A DNA stretch of 64,000 bases from the NCBI RefSeq assembly GCF_001742165.1, contig NZ_CP016442.1, positions 3,534,001 through 3,598,000 on the forward strand, given 5' to 3'. This document shows positions 47,449 through 56,770 of the stretch, one piece after another. The notes beneath the pieces were generated by a model. The model saw nothing but the letters and a program-made list of their open reading frames with translations, ran no database searches and was not told the origin of the DNA. The first letter of the stretch is position 1. The number at the start of each line of letters is the position of its first letter. The DNA comes from Burkholderia stabilis (GTDB taxonomy: Bacteria; Pseudomonadota; Gammaproteobacteria; Burkholderiales; Burkholderiaceae). Made by a program: the position numbers and the translations under genes.

Positions 47449-50400
47449 TCAGCCCGTGTTGCGCAGGCCGGCCGCGATCCCGTTGATCGTCAGGTGAATC
47501 CCGCGGCGCAGCCGCGCGTTGGTATCACCCGCGCGGTGGCGCTTGATCAGCTCGACCTGCAGGTGGTTCAGCGGATCGAGATACGGGAAGCGGTTCTTGA
47601 TCGATCGCGCGAGCAGCGGGTTGGTCGCGAGGCGGCCTTCGTGCCCCGTGATTTCCGCCAGCGCGTTCGACGTGCGCTCCCATTCGGCGACGATCCGCTC
47701 GAACACGTGCTTGCGCAGCTTGCGATCGGCGACGAGCTGCGCGTAGCGCGATGCGACCGCGAGATCGGTCTTCGCGAGCACCATGTCCATGTTCGACAGC
47801 AGGTTCGCGAAGAACGGCCAGGTCTTGTTCATCTTCTTGAGCAGCGTGACGCGCTTGGTGCGCTCGGCGTCGTCGGCTGCGCCGTCGAGATACGCGCTCA
47901 CCGCGCTGCCGAAGCCGTACCAGCCCGTCAGCAGCAGGCGGCACTGGCCCCACGAGAAGCCCCACGGAATCGCGCGCAGGTCCTCGATCTTGCGCTGCTT
48001 CGGGTCCTGCAGCTTGCGCGAAGCCGGGCGGCTGCCGATGTTCAGCTCGGCGATCTCGGTGATCGGTGTCGACGAGAAGAAGTAATCGGTGAAGCCGGGC
48101 GTTTCGTAGACGAGCGCGCGGTACGCGGCCATCGCCGAATCGGACAGCGTCTGCATTGCCGCCTCGAATGCAGGCAGTTGCGCGGGCGCGTTCGACTGCG
48201 GCAGCAGCGATGCTTCGAGCGTTGCGGCGACGACCGTCTCGAGGTTGCGCCGGCCGATCTCGGGGTTCGCGAACTTGCTCGCGATTACCTCACCCTGTTC
48301 GGTCAGGCGGATCTGGCCGTTCACGGTGCCCGGCGGCTGCGACAGGATCGCCTGGTAGGTCGGGCCGCCGCCGCGGCCGACCGTGCCGCCGCGGCCGTGG
48401 AACAGCCGCAGCGTGATCTTGCGGTCGCGGAACAGGTCGACGAGCGCGAGCTCCGCGCGATACAGCTCCCAGTTCGACGTGAGGAAACCGCCGTCCTTGT
48501 TGCTGTCCGAATAGCCGAGCATCACTTCCTGCTCGGCCCCCTGGTGTGCGATCAGCGCTTCGACGCCCGGCAGCGCGAAGTATTCGCGCATGATGCGCGA
48601 CGCGTCGCGCAGGTCGGGGATCGTCTCGAACAGCGGAATCACCATCAGGCTGTTCTTCGCGTCGTCGCCGGGTACGCCGAGCGCGCCTTCGAGCAGCCCC
48701 GTCTCCTTCTGCAGCAGCAGTACCTCGACGAGATCGCTGACGGTTTCCGTATGCGAAATGATGTAGTTGCGCACTGCACGCGCGCCGAATTGCGCGCGCA
48801 CCTCGCGCGCCTTCTCGAACACGCCGAGCTCGCTCTGCGCGAGCGCCGAGTATTCGATGTACGGCGAGCGCAGCGGACGCGGATCGGCGAGCGCGGCGAG
48901 CAGCACGCGCAGCTTGTCTTCCTCGGCGAGCGCCGCGTAGTCGGCCTCGACGCCCGCGCGCGCGAACAGCTCGGCGACCACGGCTTCATGGATGTCGGAG
49001 CTCTGGCGCAGGTCGATGCTCGCGAGGTGGAAGCCGAACACTTCGGCCGCGCGCACGAGCGGCGCGAGGCGCGGCGCGGCGAGCGACGTGCCGTGGTGTT
49101 CGTCGAGCGATGCGGTCAGCACCTTCAGGTCGGCGACGAACGCTTCGGAATCCGCATAAGGCACCGCGCGCACCGGCGGCGCACCGCGGCCGGCGCTGCG
49201 CACCGGCACCGTGCCTTCGCCCAGGCGCACGCGCGCGCTCGCGGCGAGCCGCGTGTAGATGCCGATCAGCGCGCGGCGATACGGTTCGTCGACGCGGTGC
49301 GGCGACTGGTCGGGCGATGCCGCAGCGAGCGCCTTCACCGCGTCGTTTGCGCCGACGAGCAGGTTCGACACCGACAGCTCGGCGCCGAGCTTGTGCACCT
49401 GCTCCAGATAGTGTTCGAGGATCACCGCGGCCTGGCGGTTGATCGCTTCGTCGAGCGTCGGCGCCGTCACGTTCGGGTTGCCGTCGCGGTCGCCGCCGAT
49501 CCAGCTGCCCATCTGGAAGAACGCGGGCACGCGCGCGGGCAGGCCGTGCTCGGCGAGCGCGGCTTCGATGTCGCCGTACAGCGCGGGCAGCTCGTCGAGG
49601 AACGTCGCGCGGTAGTACGACAGCGCGTTCTCGATCTCGTCGCCGACCGTCAGGCGCGAATCGCGCAGCATGCGCGTCTGCCACAGCGCGGTCACGCGCG
49701 CGCGCAGCATCGCTTCGTTGTGCTGGCGCTCGCGCGCGGTCAGCTCCTGGTCGCGCTCGGCGAGCAGGCGCGCGATGTCGTGCTGCGCGTCGAGAATGCT
49801 CTTGCGCTGCACTTCGGTCGGGTGCGCGGTCAGCACCGGCACGATCAGCGCATCGTCGAAGAAGCGCTGCAGCAGGCGCTTCGACGCGTTGCCGGTCGTT
49901 TTCAGCTGTTCGAGCGCGTATGCGACCGTGCCGGGCTGCGGCGCGGAGCCGGCCAGCGCGTGGATGCGGCGGCGGCGGTTGTGGTGGCGGTCTTCCGCGA
50001 TGTTCGCGAGATGCGAGAAATAGCTGAACGCACGCACGACGCTTACCGTCTGCTCCGGCGTCAGCTTGCGCAGCTTCTTCTCGAGCGTCTGCGCGGCTTC
50101 GCTGTCGTCCTCGCGGCGGAACTTGACCGCGGTCTGGCGGATCGTCTCGACGACGTCGAACACGGTGTCGCCTTCCTGCTCGCGCACGACGTCGCCGAGC
50201 AGGCGGCCGAGGAAGCGGATGTCCTCGAACAGCGGGCCGTCCTTGTCGTCGCGCGTACGCGTGCCGGACTTCGGCGCGCCGGCCTTGCGGGCGGCCGGGC
50301 CGGCGGCTTTCGTCGCGCGTTTTGTCTGACGTATCGGGTCTTTCGGTTTCGTTGCCGTTTTCGCACGGACGTTCGCGGCGGTGGCGACGGCGTCCGTCGT

Positions 50401-50463
50401 GGCGTCGGAGGAGGACAGGGCAGCATTGCGGCGCGCCGTACGCGCCGATCCGGAAGACTTCAC
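47449..50463 (-). CDS. ppc: Phosphoenolpyruvate carboxylase
   Basis: The product of 1004 residues fixes bicarbonate onto phosphoenolpyruvate to refill oxaloacetate. Catalytic blocks [13 protein letters not shown] and [10 protein letters not shown] (lysine region) are intact, and the C-terminus LRNTG matches the family. I prefer GTG at 50463, which has AAGGA eight bases upstream, over TTG at 50493 in the same frame. A Ser/Ala/Lys-rich N-terminal extension of about 70 residues precedes the conserved part, a feature seen in Burkholderia copies. It is divergent from hemC. Confidence 0.94.
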   Translation of the reverse strand: MKSSGSARTARRNAALSSSDATTDAVATAANVRAKTATKPKDPIRQTKRATKAAGPAARKAGAPKSGTRTRDDKDGPLFEDIRFLGRLLGDVVREQEGDTVFDVVETIRQTAVKFRREDDSEAAQTLEKKLRKLTPEQTVSVVRAFSYFSHLANIAEDRHHNRRRRIHALAGSAPQPGTVAYALEQLKTTGNASKRLLQRFFDDALIVPVLTAHPTEVQRKSILDAQHDIARLLAERDQELTARERQHNEAMLRARVTALWQTRMLRDSRLTVGDEIENALSYYRATFLDELPALYGDIEAALAEHGLPARVPAFFQMGSWIGGDRDGNPNVTAPTLDEAINRQAAVILEHYLEQVHKLGAELSVSNLLVGANDAVKALAAASPDQSPHRVDEPYRRALIGIYTRLAASARVRLGEGTVPVRSAGRGAPPVRAVPYADSEAFVADLKVLTASLDEHHGTSLAAPRLAPLVRAAEVFGFHLASIDLRQSSDIHEAVVAELFARAGVEADYAALAEEDKLRVLLAALADPRPLRSPYIEYSALAQSELGVFEKAREVRAQFGARAVRNYIISHTETVSDLVEVLLLQKETGLLEGALGVPGDDAKNSLMVIPLFETIPDLRDASRIMREYFALPGVEALIAHQGAEQEVMLGYSDSNKDGGFLTSNWELYRAELALVDLFRDRKITLRLFHGRGGTVGRGGGPTYQAILSQPPGTVNGQIRLTEQGEVIASKFANPEIGRRNLETVVAATLEASLLPQSNAPAQLPAFEAAMQTLSDSAMAAYRALVYETPGFTDYFFSSTPITEIAELNIGSRPASRKLQDPKQRKIEDLRAIPWGFSWGQCRLLLTGWYGFGSAVSAYLDGAADDAERTKRVTLLKKMNKTWPFFANLLSNMDMVLAKTDLAVASRYAQLVADRKLRKHVFERIVAEWERTSNALAEITGHEGRLATNPLLARSIKNRFPYLDPLNHLQVELIKRHRAGDTNARLRRGIHLTINGIAAGLRNTG

Positions 50464-50671
50464 GATGGGTTTCCTTGGGAAAGCTCGAGTCAAAAGGAAC
50501 TGCGGAAACTGCGGGAACTGCGGTCAAGCAACCAGCTAAGTGCGGCACATCCGCACATCGGCGCCGCGACCCGCGCAGGGGCCGGTCGGGCGCAGGCTCC
50601 GGGCCCGGGCGGGCCGGGGCGTGCGTGCTACCATTGTTCGATCTTCAATCCCGTCCTTCGATGTTCCAGCA

Positions 50672-51673
50672 ATGAATTCCGAGACCCCTGCGGCCGGGCC
50701 GCAACAGGCACAGCCGCCCGCGACGTTGACGATTGCTTCGCGCGAGAGCCGCCTGGCGATGTGGCAAGCCGAACATGTGCGTGATGCGCTGCGCAAATTA
50801 TATCCAGCTTGTGACGTGAAAATCCTCGGGATGACGACCCGCGGCGACCAGATTCTCGATCGCACGCTGTCGAAGGTCGGCGGCAAGGGCCTGTTCGTGA
50901 AGGAGCTGGAGAACGCGCTGGCCGACGGCCGCGCCGATCTCGCCGTGCATTCGCTGAAGGACGTGCCGATGGCGCTGCCCGACGGCTTCTCGCTCGCCGC
51001 GATCATGGAGCGCGAAGATCCGCGCGACGCGTTCGTGTCGAACGACTATGCGTCGCTCGACGCGCTGCCGGCCGGCGCGGTCGTCGGAACGTCGAGCCTG
51101 CGCCGCGAAGCAATGCTGCGCGCGCGCTATCCGCATCTCGACGTGCTGCCGCTGCGCGGCAATCTCGACACGCGCCTGTCGAAGCTCGACCGCGGCGACT
51201 ATGCCGCGATCATCCTCGCGGCCGCCGGCCTGAAGCGGCTCGGTCTCGAAGCGCGGATTCGCTCGGTGATCGACGTCGAGTCCAGCCCGCCCGCGGCCGG
51301 CCAGGGCGCGCTCGGCATCGAGATCGCTTCGCAGCGCGACGACGTCGCCGCCTGGCTCGCCCCGCTGCATGATCCGAAGACCGCGCTCGCGGTCGAGGCC
51401 GAGCGGATGGTGTCGCGCGCGCTCGGCGGCAGCTGCGAGGTGCCGCTCGCCGCGCACGCGGTGTGGCGCGCGGGCGAGCTGTACCTGACAGGCCGCGTGT
51501 CGACGACCGACGGCAAGCGCGTGCTGACGGCCGAGGAGTGCGGGGCCGTCATGACCGTCGCCGATGCGCTCGCGCTCGGCCGCGCGGTGTCCGACGAGCT
51601 CGAGGCGCAAGGCGCGCTCGACATCGTCCAGGCGCTGCTCGCGGGCTCGCAGGCCGGCAAGGGCGACGCCTGA
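50672..51673 (+). CDS. hemC: Hydroxymethylbilane synthase
   Basis: The 333-residue enzyme polymerises four porphobilinogens. Cys255 in [10 protein letters not shown] anchors the dipyrromethane cofactor, and [16 protein letters not shown] is the substrate loop. I chose ATG 50672 ([20 protein letters not shown]); the frame is open 44 codons upstream in non-conserved sequence. The stop overlaps the hemDX start (TGATG), so hemC-hemDX-hemY is a coupled operon. Confidence 0.95.
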   Translation: MNSETPAAGPQQAQPPATLTIASRESRLAMWQAEHVRDALRKLYPACDVKILGMTTRGDQILDRTLSKVGGKGLFVKELENALADGRADLAVHSLKDVPMALPDGFSLAAIMEREDPRDAFVSNDYASLDALPAGAVVGTSSLRREAMLRARYPHLDVLPLRGNLDTRLSKLDRGDYAAIILAAAGLKRLGLEARIRSVIDVESSPPAAGQGALGIEIASQRDDVAAWLAPLHDPKTALAVEAERMVSRALGGSCEVPLAAHAVWRAGELYLTGRVSTTDGKRVLTAEECGAVMTVADALALGRAVSDELEAQGALDIVQALLAGSQAGKGDA

Positions 51674-53643
51674 TGGCGGGCGGCGCGCGCGCGTTCACTG
51701 CTGTCATCACGCGCCCGGACGGCCAGTCCGGCGCGCTCGCGTCGCAACTGGCCGAGGCTGGTTGCGACGTACTCGAATTCCCGCTGATCGATATCGCGCC
51801 GGTCGACGATCCGGCGCCGCTCGACGCCGCGTTCGCGGCGCTCGCCGATTACGCGCTCGTGATTTTCGTGTCGCCGAACGCGATCGACCGCGCGCTCGCG
51901 CAGTACGGCGCAATCTGGCCGAACGCGCTGCCGGTCGGCGTGGTCGGGCCCGGCAGCGTCGCGGCGCTCGAGCGTCACGGCATCGCGGCGCCCGCGCATC
52001 GCGTGGTCGCGCCGCAGGCGCCGGCCGACGGCGGCGTGCCCCATTACGATTCCGAAAGCCTGTTCGCGTCCATAGAGGCCGCGTTCGGCGGCGCGCACGC
52101 GTTGGCGGCCAAGCGCGTGCTGATCGTGCGCGGCGACGGCGGGCGCGAATGGCTCGCCGACCGGCTGCGCGAAGCCGGTGCGGACGTCACGCTCGTCGCC
52201 GCGTACCGGCGCGTCGTGCCCGAACCGCGCATCGGCACGTGGGAGCGCGTGCACGCGCTGCTCGGCGGCGCACCGCATGCGTGGCTCGTCACGAGCTCGG
52301 AAGGCGTGCGCAACCTGCACGAACTCGCGCGCACGCACCTGAACGACGCCGAGATCGACGCGCTGAAGCACGCGCCGCTCGTCACGCCGCACCCGCGGAT
52401 CGAGCAGACCGCGCGTGCATTGGGTTTTGATAGGATTACGCTGACCGGCGCGGGCGATGAGCGCATCGTCCGCGCGTTTCGAACGATGGCCGACGAGGCC
52501 GTCCAACCGGCGACAGCCGCACCGGTGACTAAACGCATGACAGATACCAACGATTCCAAAAGCGTCGCTTCCCAGCCGGCCGCTGCATCCGCACCGCCGC
52601 CCCGTCCCCCTTATCTCGCGCCCGAGCCGCACGCGCGCCGCGGCGGCAGCGCGGTGCTGTGGTTCGTCGTCGTCGTGCTCGGCTGTGCGGCGGGTGTCGG
52701 CGGCTATGCGCTGAACCGCAAGATCGACCGGCTCGACGACACGTTCGCGACGCGCCAGAAAGCGCTCGACGCGCAAACGGCCGAGACGCGCACGAAGACC
52801 GAGCAGGCGCTCGCGAGCACGCACCAGGTCGACACGCAGCTCGCGCAGCTCGACGGCAAGCTCGCCGATGCGCAGAGCGCGCAGCAGGCGCTGCAGCAGC
52901 AGTACCAGGACCTGTCGCGCAACCGCGACGCATGGATGCTCGAGGAAGTCGACCAGATGCTGTCGAGTGCGAGCCAGCAGCTTCAGCTGACGGGCAACAC
53001 GCAGCTCGCGCTGATCGCGCTGCAGAACGCCGACGCGCGGCTCGCGACGTCGCAGAGCGCGCAGGCCGTCACGGTGCGCAAGGCGCTCGCGCTGGACATC
53101 GAGAAGCTGAAGGCCGCGCCGGTGGCCGATCTCACGGGCCTCGCGATCAAGCTCGACGACGCGATCGGCAAGATCGACGCGCTGCCGCTCTCCGGCGAGG
53201 CGATCGTGCCGCACGTGGCGCCGAAGGCTGCACTGGCCGACGCCGCATCGACGGCCGTGGCCGGCGAGTCGCGCTGGAAGGTGTGGTGGCACGAATTCTC
53301 GGCGGGTCTCGGCCAGCAACTGAAGGGCCTCGTGCAGGTGCGCCGGATCGACAACGCGGACGCGATGCTCGCGTCGCCTGACCAGGGCTACTTCGTGCGC
53401 GAGAACGTGAAGCTGCGCCTGCTCACCGCGCGCTTGTCGTTGCTCGCGCGCAACGACAGCGCGATGAAGGCCGACCTGCACGCCGCGCAAGCGTCGCTCG
53501 GGAAGTATTTCGATCAGGCGTCGAAGGACACGCAGACCGTCGAGGATCTGCTCAAGCAGGTTGACGGCGCATCGCTGACGGTTGCGGTGCCGAACCTGAA
53601 CACGAGCCTGAACGCCGTTCAGCAGTTCAAGAGCCGGGGGTAA
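51673..53643 (+). CDS. hemDX: Uroporphyrinogen-III synthase fused to HemX
   Basis: The 656-residue protein joins two genes that are separate in enterobacteria. Residues 1 to about 270 are uroporphyrinogen-III synthase (TAVITRPDGQSGALASQLAEAG and the hinge VTSSEGVRNL), which closes and inverts the tetrapyrrole ring. A Pro/Ala linker and one membrane helix (VLWFVVVVLGCAAGVGGYAL, about 328-347) lead to a HemX domain of coiled-coil and helical type. The HemX part is often mislabelled a methyltransferase, but no SAM-binding motif is visible. hemY starts two bases after the stop. Confidence 0.92.
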   Translation: MAGGARAFTAVITRPDGQSGALASQLAEAGCDVLEFPLIDIAPVDDPAPLDAAFAALADYALVIFVSPNAIDRALAQYGAIWPNALPVGVVGPGSVAALERHGIAAPAHRVVAPQAPADGGVPHYDSESLFASIEAAFGGAHALAAKRVLIVRGDGGREWLADRLREAGADVTLVAAYRRVVPEPRIGTWERVHALLGGAPHAWLVTSSEGVRNLHELARTHLNDAEIDALKHAPLVTPHPRIEQTARALGFDRITLTGAGDERIVRAFRTMADEAVQPATAAPVTKRMTDTNDSKSVASQPAAASAPPPRPPYLAPEPHARRGGSAVLWFVVVVLGCAAGVGGYALNRKIDRLDDTFATRQKALDAQTAETRTKTEQALASTHQVDTQLAQLDGKLADAQSAQQALQQQYQDLSRNRDAWMLEEVDQMLSSASQQLQLTGNTQLALIALQNADARLATSQSAQAVTVRKALALDIEKLKAAPVADLTGLAIKLDDAIGKIDALPLSGEAIVPHVAPKAALADAASTAVAGESRWKVWWHEFSAGLGQQLKGLVQVRRIDNADAMLASPDQGYFVRENVKLRLLTARLSLLARNDSAMKADLHAAQASLGKYFDQASKDTQTVEDLLKQVDGASLTVAVPNLNTSLNAVQQFKSRG

Positions 53644-53645
53644 CG

Positions 53646-54833
53646 ATGACGCTTCGAGGAATCGTCTGGCTCGCGGTCCTGTTCGCGATCGCCGCGGCGC
53701 TCGCCACCGTCGGCCGTTTCGACGCGGGGCAGGTGCTGCTCGTCTATCCGCCGTACCGGATCGACGTGTCGCTGAACCTGTTCGTGATCGCCATCGTCGT
53801 GCTGTTCATCGTCGTGTATGCGCTGCTGCGCATCGTGCGCAACATCTGGCGCATGCCGCAGCGGGTCGCCGCGTATCGCGCGCGTTCGCGCAACGAGAAG
53901 GCGCAGGCGTCGTTGCGCGATGCAATCTCGAACCTGTACGCGGGCCGCTTCTCGCGCGCCGAGAAGGCCGCGCGTGAAGCGATGTCGGTCGACGCGAACC
54001 TGGGCGCGGCGAGTCTCGTCGCGGCCACCGCCGCGCACCGGATGCACGAGTACACGCGCCGCGACGACTGGTTGTCGAAGGTCGACGCGCCCGAATGGCA
54101 GGATGCGCGGCTGCTTGCCGCGGCCGACATGCGCGCGGACGCGCGCGATGCCGACGGCGCGCTCGCCGCGCTGGCCGACATGCAGGCGGGCGGCAAGCGC
54201 ATCCATGCGCAACAGGTCGCGCTGCGCGCGCAGCAGCAGTTGAAGAACTGGGCCGAGGTGCTGAAGCTCGCGAAGGCGCTCGAGAAGCGCGAGGCGCTGC
54301 ATCCGGCCGCGGCCGTGCGGCTGCGCCAGCAGGCCGCGGAGAACCTGCTGCGCGAGCGCCGGCACGACCCGGATGCGCTGCTCGAGGTGTGGCAGTCGCT
54401 GTCGCCGGTCGAGCGCCAGTCGCCGCGTCTCGCCGATCTCGCGGCCGACCTGCTCGTGTCGCTCGAGCGCCGCACCGAAGCGCGCCGCATCGTCGAGGAC
54501 GCGCTCGCGCACAACTGGGACGCGCGCCTGCTGCGCCGTTACCCGGACACCGCCGGCGCCGATGCGCTGCCGCTGATCCAGAAGGCCGAAGGGTGGAAGA
54601 AGGATCACCCGGAGGATGCCGACCTGCTGTTCGCGCTCGGCCGTCTCTGCCAGCAGCAGCAGCTGTGGGGCAAGGCGCAGTCGTTCCTCGAATCGGCGCT
54701 GAAGCTGGCCGACAACGAGGCGCTGAAGGTGCGGGCGCATCGTGCGCTCGCGCGCCTGTTCGAGCATCTCGGCGAAACCGACAAGGCCGCGAAGCACTAC
54801 CGCGAAAGCGCGCTCGCGATCACCGTGGTCTGA
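53646..54833 (+). CDS. hemY: HemY, TPR membrane protein of haem synthesis operon
   Basis: The 395-residue protein has two N-terminal membrane helices (about residues 5-25 and 43-66), a conserved cytosolic-side stretch (MPQRVAAYRARSRNEKAQAS) and TPR repeats in the C-terminal 250 residues. It is the proteobacterial HemY associated with hemCDX, not the unrelated protoporphyrinogen oxidase of the same name. It probably organises haem-synthesis enzymes at the membrane. It ends the operon before a terminator. Confidence 0.92.
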   Translation: MTLRGIVWLAVLFAIAAALATVGRFDAGQVLLVYPPYRIDVSLNLFVIAIVVLFIVVYALLRIVRNIWRMPQRVAAYRARSRNEKAQASLRDAISNLYAGRFSRAEKAAREAMSVDANLGAASLVAATAAHRMHEYTRRDDWLSKVDAPEWQDARLLAAADMRADARDADGALAALADMQAGGKRIHAQQVALRAQQQLKNWAEVLKLAKALEKREALHPAAAVRLRQQAAENLLRERRHDPDALLEVWQSLSPVERQSPRLADLAADLLVSLERRTEARRIVEDALAHNWDARLLRRYPDTAGADALPLIQKAEGWKKDHPEDADLLFALGRLCQQQQLWGKAQSFLESALKLADNEALKVRAHRALARLFEHLGETDKAAKHYRESALAITVV

Positions 54834-54857
54834 CGCGCGCAGCAGCGCTGCGCAACA

Positions 54858-54894
54858 TGCCCCGAACGCCGCCCGGCCTTCGGGGCATTTTTTT
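54858..54894. terminator. Terminator after hemY
   Basis: TGCCCCGAA and TTCGGGGCA form a 9-bp stem with a 12-base loop, followed by seven T residues. It closes the hem operon. The opposite gene's stop is six bases further on. Confidence 0.88.
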
Positions 54895-54899
54895 GTCTG

Positions 54900-56126
54900 C
54901 TACGTGCCGAGCCTGCGCAGCAGGTCGTCCTCGCTTGCGACGAACCACACCGACGTGCCGCGATTGGACTCGCGAACCAGCGCGCGCAGCGCTTCGCTGC
55001 GCGTGAGCCAATGGTCGATGTCGCCGACCACGCCGAGCCGCACGCCGTAGTTGACGAGCTTCTGCAGCACGGCGCCGGCCAGCCCGCTGTCGAGCCGGTA
55101 GAAGTCGTCGTGCAACGCATCGGCAGGCATCGCGACCCAGTCGGCTTCATGCTCGTGCGCGAGCGCGACGAGGTCGAGCGCGTCGCTCTCCCGCTGCACG
55201 AGGCCGGCGGAAGGATCGCGGACCAGCACACGGCTGCCGGCTGCCTGAACGATTCGATGATGCATGCGGGTTGACTCCGTCGACATGAGAAAGGCGAGCA
55301 CGCTGTCGCGCTGCCCGCGGATGAAATGGCGTTGATCTGGAAGGAACCGCACATGCGCGTGCGGCACGAGACGCGTCAGGCGATCGCGCGTGTCGCACGA
55401 ATCGAGCATCACGTCGCGGCCGCCGACGATCGCGAGCACCGGCGCGGACAACGTGCGCAGCGCGTCGTCGGCGAATACCGGGATCGTGTCGATGCGCGGG
55501 CGAAACCCGCGATCCACTGCACGCATCAGCGCGATCGCGTCGCGCTCGGCCGGTGTTTGCGCGGGCGGCAGGCGGCCGAGCACGCGCCGCCGCACGCACG
55601 CGCGCCCGACGTCGCCGAGCAACAGCAGCGGCAATGCCCACCACAGAAACGGTTTCTGCCTGCCGATGCCGGACGGGCAGAGCAGCGCAAGCCGCGCGAC
55701 GCGTGCCGGCCGACGCAACGCGAAGTCGAGCGCCGTTCGCGCGCCGAGCGAGATGCCGACGAACGCGGCACGTGGCACCTGCAGGCCGTCGAGCACGTCG
55801 TCGAGCCATTGCGCGTGCGCGTCGCCTGCGAGTGGCGGCCGCGACGGCGCACTCGGCCCTGCTTCGCCGATGACGTCGATCGCATGGAGCCGGAAGTGCT
55901 TCGACCACTCGACCGCGTAGTGCTGCCAGCTCGCTGCCGTCGTCTGTGCGCCGTGGATCAGTACGACCGGCGGCGCGTGTTCCGGCCCGCAGACGATCAC
56001 GTGTGTGGCGCCGTGACGCGTCTGGACGGTGACGCGCCGATGCCCGTCCGGCCAGTGCGACAGTGCGGCCGCATAAGCGGTGCGAATCGCGCGTGCGTGG
56101 CACGGCGACCTGAAGATCCCGCTCAT
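54900..56126 (-). CDS. Alpha/beta hydrolase fused to DUF4180 domain
   Basis: The 408-residue protein combines two units. Residues 1 to about 285 are an alpha/beta hydrolase with oxyanion-region HG (58-59), nucleophile Ser126 in GISLG, Asp238 in GGRDVML and His267. Residues 288-408 match DUF4180 (FYRLDSGLAGAVLQKLVNYGVRLGVVGD, then VRESNRGTSVWFVAS, in part). The junction Met288 (55265) has a GGAG site nine bases upstream, so the DUF4180 part may also be made alone. The gene overlaps the preceding HTH gene (ATGA). Substrate unknown. Confidence 0.82.
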   Translation of the reverse strand: MSGIFRSPCHARAIRTAYAAALSHWPDGHRRVTVQTRHGATHVIVCGPEHAPPVVLIHGAQTTAASWQHYAVEWSKHFRLHAIDVIGEAGPSAPSRPPLAGDAHAQWLDDVLDGLQVPRAAFVGISLGARTALDFALRRPARVARLALLCPSGIGRQKPFLWWALPLLLLGDVGRACVRRRVLGRLPPAQTPAERDAIALMRAVDRGFRPRIDTIPVFADDALRTLSAPVLAIVGGRDVMLDSCDTRDRLTRLVPHAHVRFLPDQRHFIRGQRDSVLAFLMSTESTRMHHRIVQAAGSRVLVRDPSAGLVQRESDALDLVALAHEHEADWVAMPADALHDDFYRLDSGLAGAVLQKLVNYGVRLGVVGDIDHWLTRSEALRALVRESNRGTSVWFVASEDDLLRRLGT

Positions 56127-56536
56127 GTCGCGTCTTGCCGCAACAGCGCGTCGAGCGACGACATCAGCGCGGCCGTATCGGCCGGCGTCGCGGCCACGAT
56201 GATCTTGACCTGGCTCGTGGCCGGATCGAACGTGACGTCGATCCGCACGGGGTCGACGTACGACGCGCGGCTGGACACCAGTGCTTGCAGCGACCGCGAC
56301 AGATACTGGTGCAGCGACTGCGACGCGTCGGGAATGTCGACGATGCTGGTGACGCGCACCGTGCGCGGCACGGGCGCAGCGGGCGTCGTTTGCGTGAACG
56401 CGGCGAGATCGGCGTCGAGGATGCGGTACGCGCGTCCGACCCGCGTCGCGCGCAGCTTGCCTTCGCGAATGAACCGCAGGACGGTCTTCGGGTGGATGCG
56501 CAGGCGTCCGGCGGTGTCTTCGACGGTATGGAACAT
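56123..56536 (-). CDS. Small excisionase/MerR-type HTH protein
   Basis: The 137-residue protein opens with a helix-turn-helix of the excisionase/MerR type (MFHTVEDTAGRLRIHPKTVL, then RFIREGKLRATRVGRAYRI). A C-terminal domain of about 85 residues with alternating strands and helices follows and may bind a ligand or dimerise. The start at 56536 is the family-like one; frames upstream are not conserved-looking. It overlaps the hydrolase-DUF4180 start by four bases, so both are one operon, probably controlled by this protein through the inverted repeat upstream. Confidence 0.78.
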   Translation of the reverse strand: MFHTVEDTAGRLRIHPKTVLRFIREGKLRATRVGRAYRILDADLAAFTQTTPAAPVPRTVRVTSIVDIPDASQSLHQYLSRSLQALVSSRASYVDPVRIDVTFDPATSQVKIIVAATPADTAALMSSLDALLRQDAT

Positions 56537-56556
56537 GATCGGCGGATGAGTGCTTG

Positions 56557-56591
56557 AATGCTCTTTATTGTTCCATATATGAAGGAGCATT
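56557..56591. promoter_or_regulatory. Inverted repeat and AT-rich promoter region of HTH-hydrolase operon
   Basis: AATGCTCTTT (56557-56566) and AAGGAGCATT (56582-56591) are inverted copies with one mismatch, separated by 15 AT-rich bases that themselves include TTCCATATATGAA. The element lies 20 bases upstream of the HTH start, a likely autoregulatory operator over the promoter. Confidence 0.55.
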
Positions 56592-56643
56592 AGGGAATAA
56601 TCTGACGGTGCAAAAACGTCGCCGCCGAGCCGGCACGGAAGCG

Positions 56644-56686
56644 AAAACGCCCCGATGACCGGAGCAGTTCCAGCCATCGGGGCGTT
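56644..56686 (-). terminator. Terminator of MFS-SDR-ALDH operon
   Basis: AACGCCCCGATG and CATCGGGGCGTT form a perfect 12-bp stem. On the minus strand it is followed by a short T run. It lies about 85 bases past the MFS stop codon. Confidence 0.8.
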
Positions 56687-56770
56687 CGGTGAACCGGCCA
56701 TCGGCCGGCGTGGGTTGTGCGCCCGGTGCGCCCTGTGCGTCGTCAGGTGTCCTGTGTCAGTCGCCCCGCG

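Noticed and set aside
47410..50784. 1124-codon plus-strand frame opposite ppc
   Set aside because: Arg/Ala/Val/Gln-rich shadow of ppc without motifs; ppc itself is certain.
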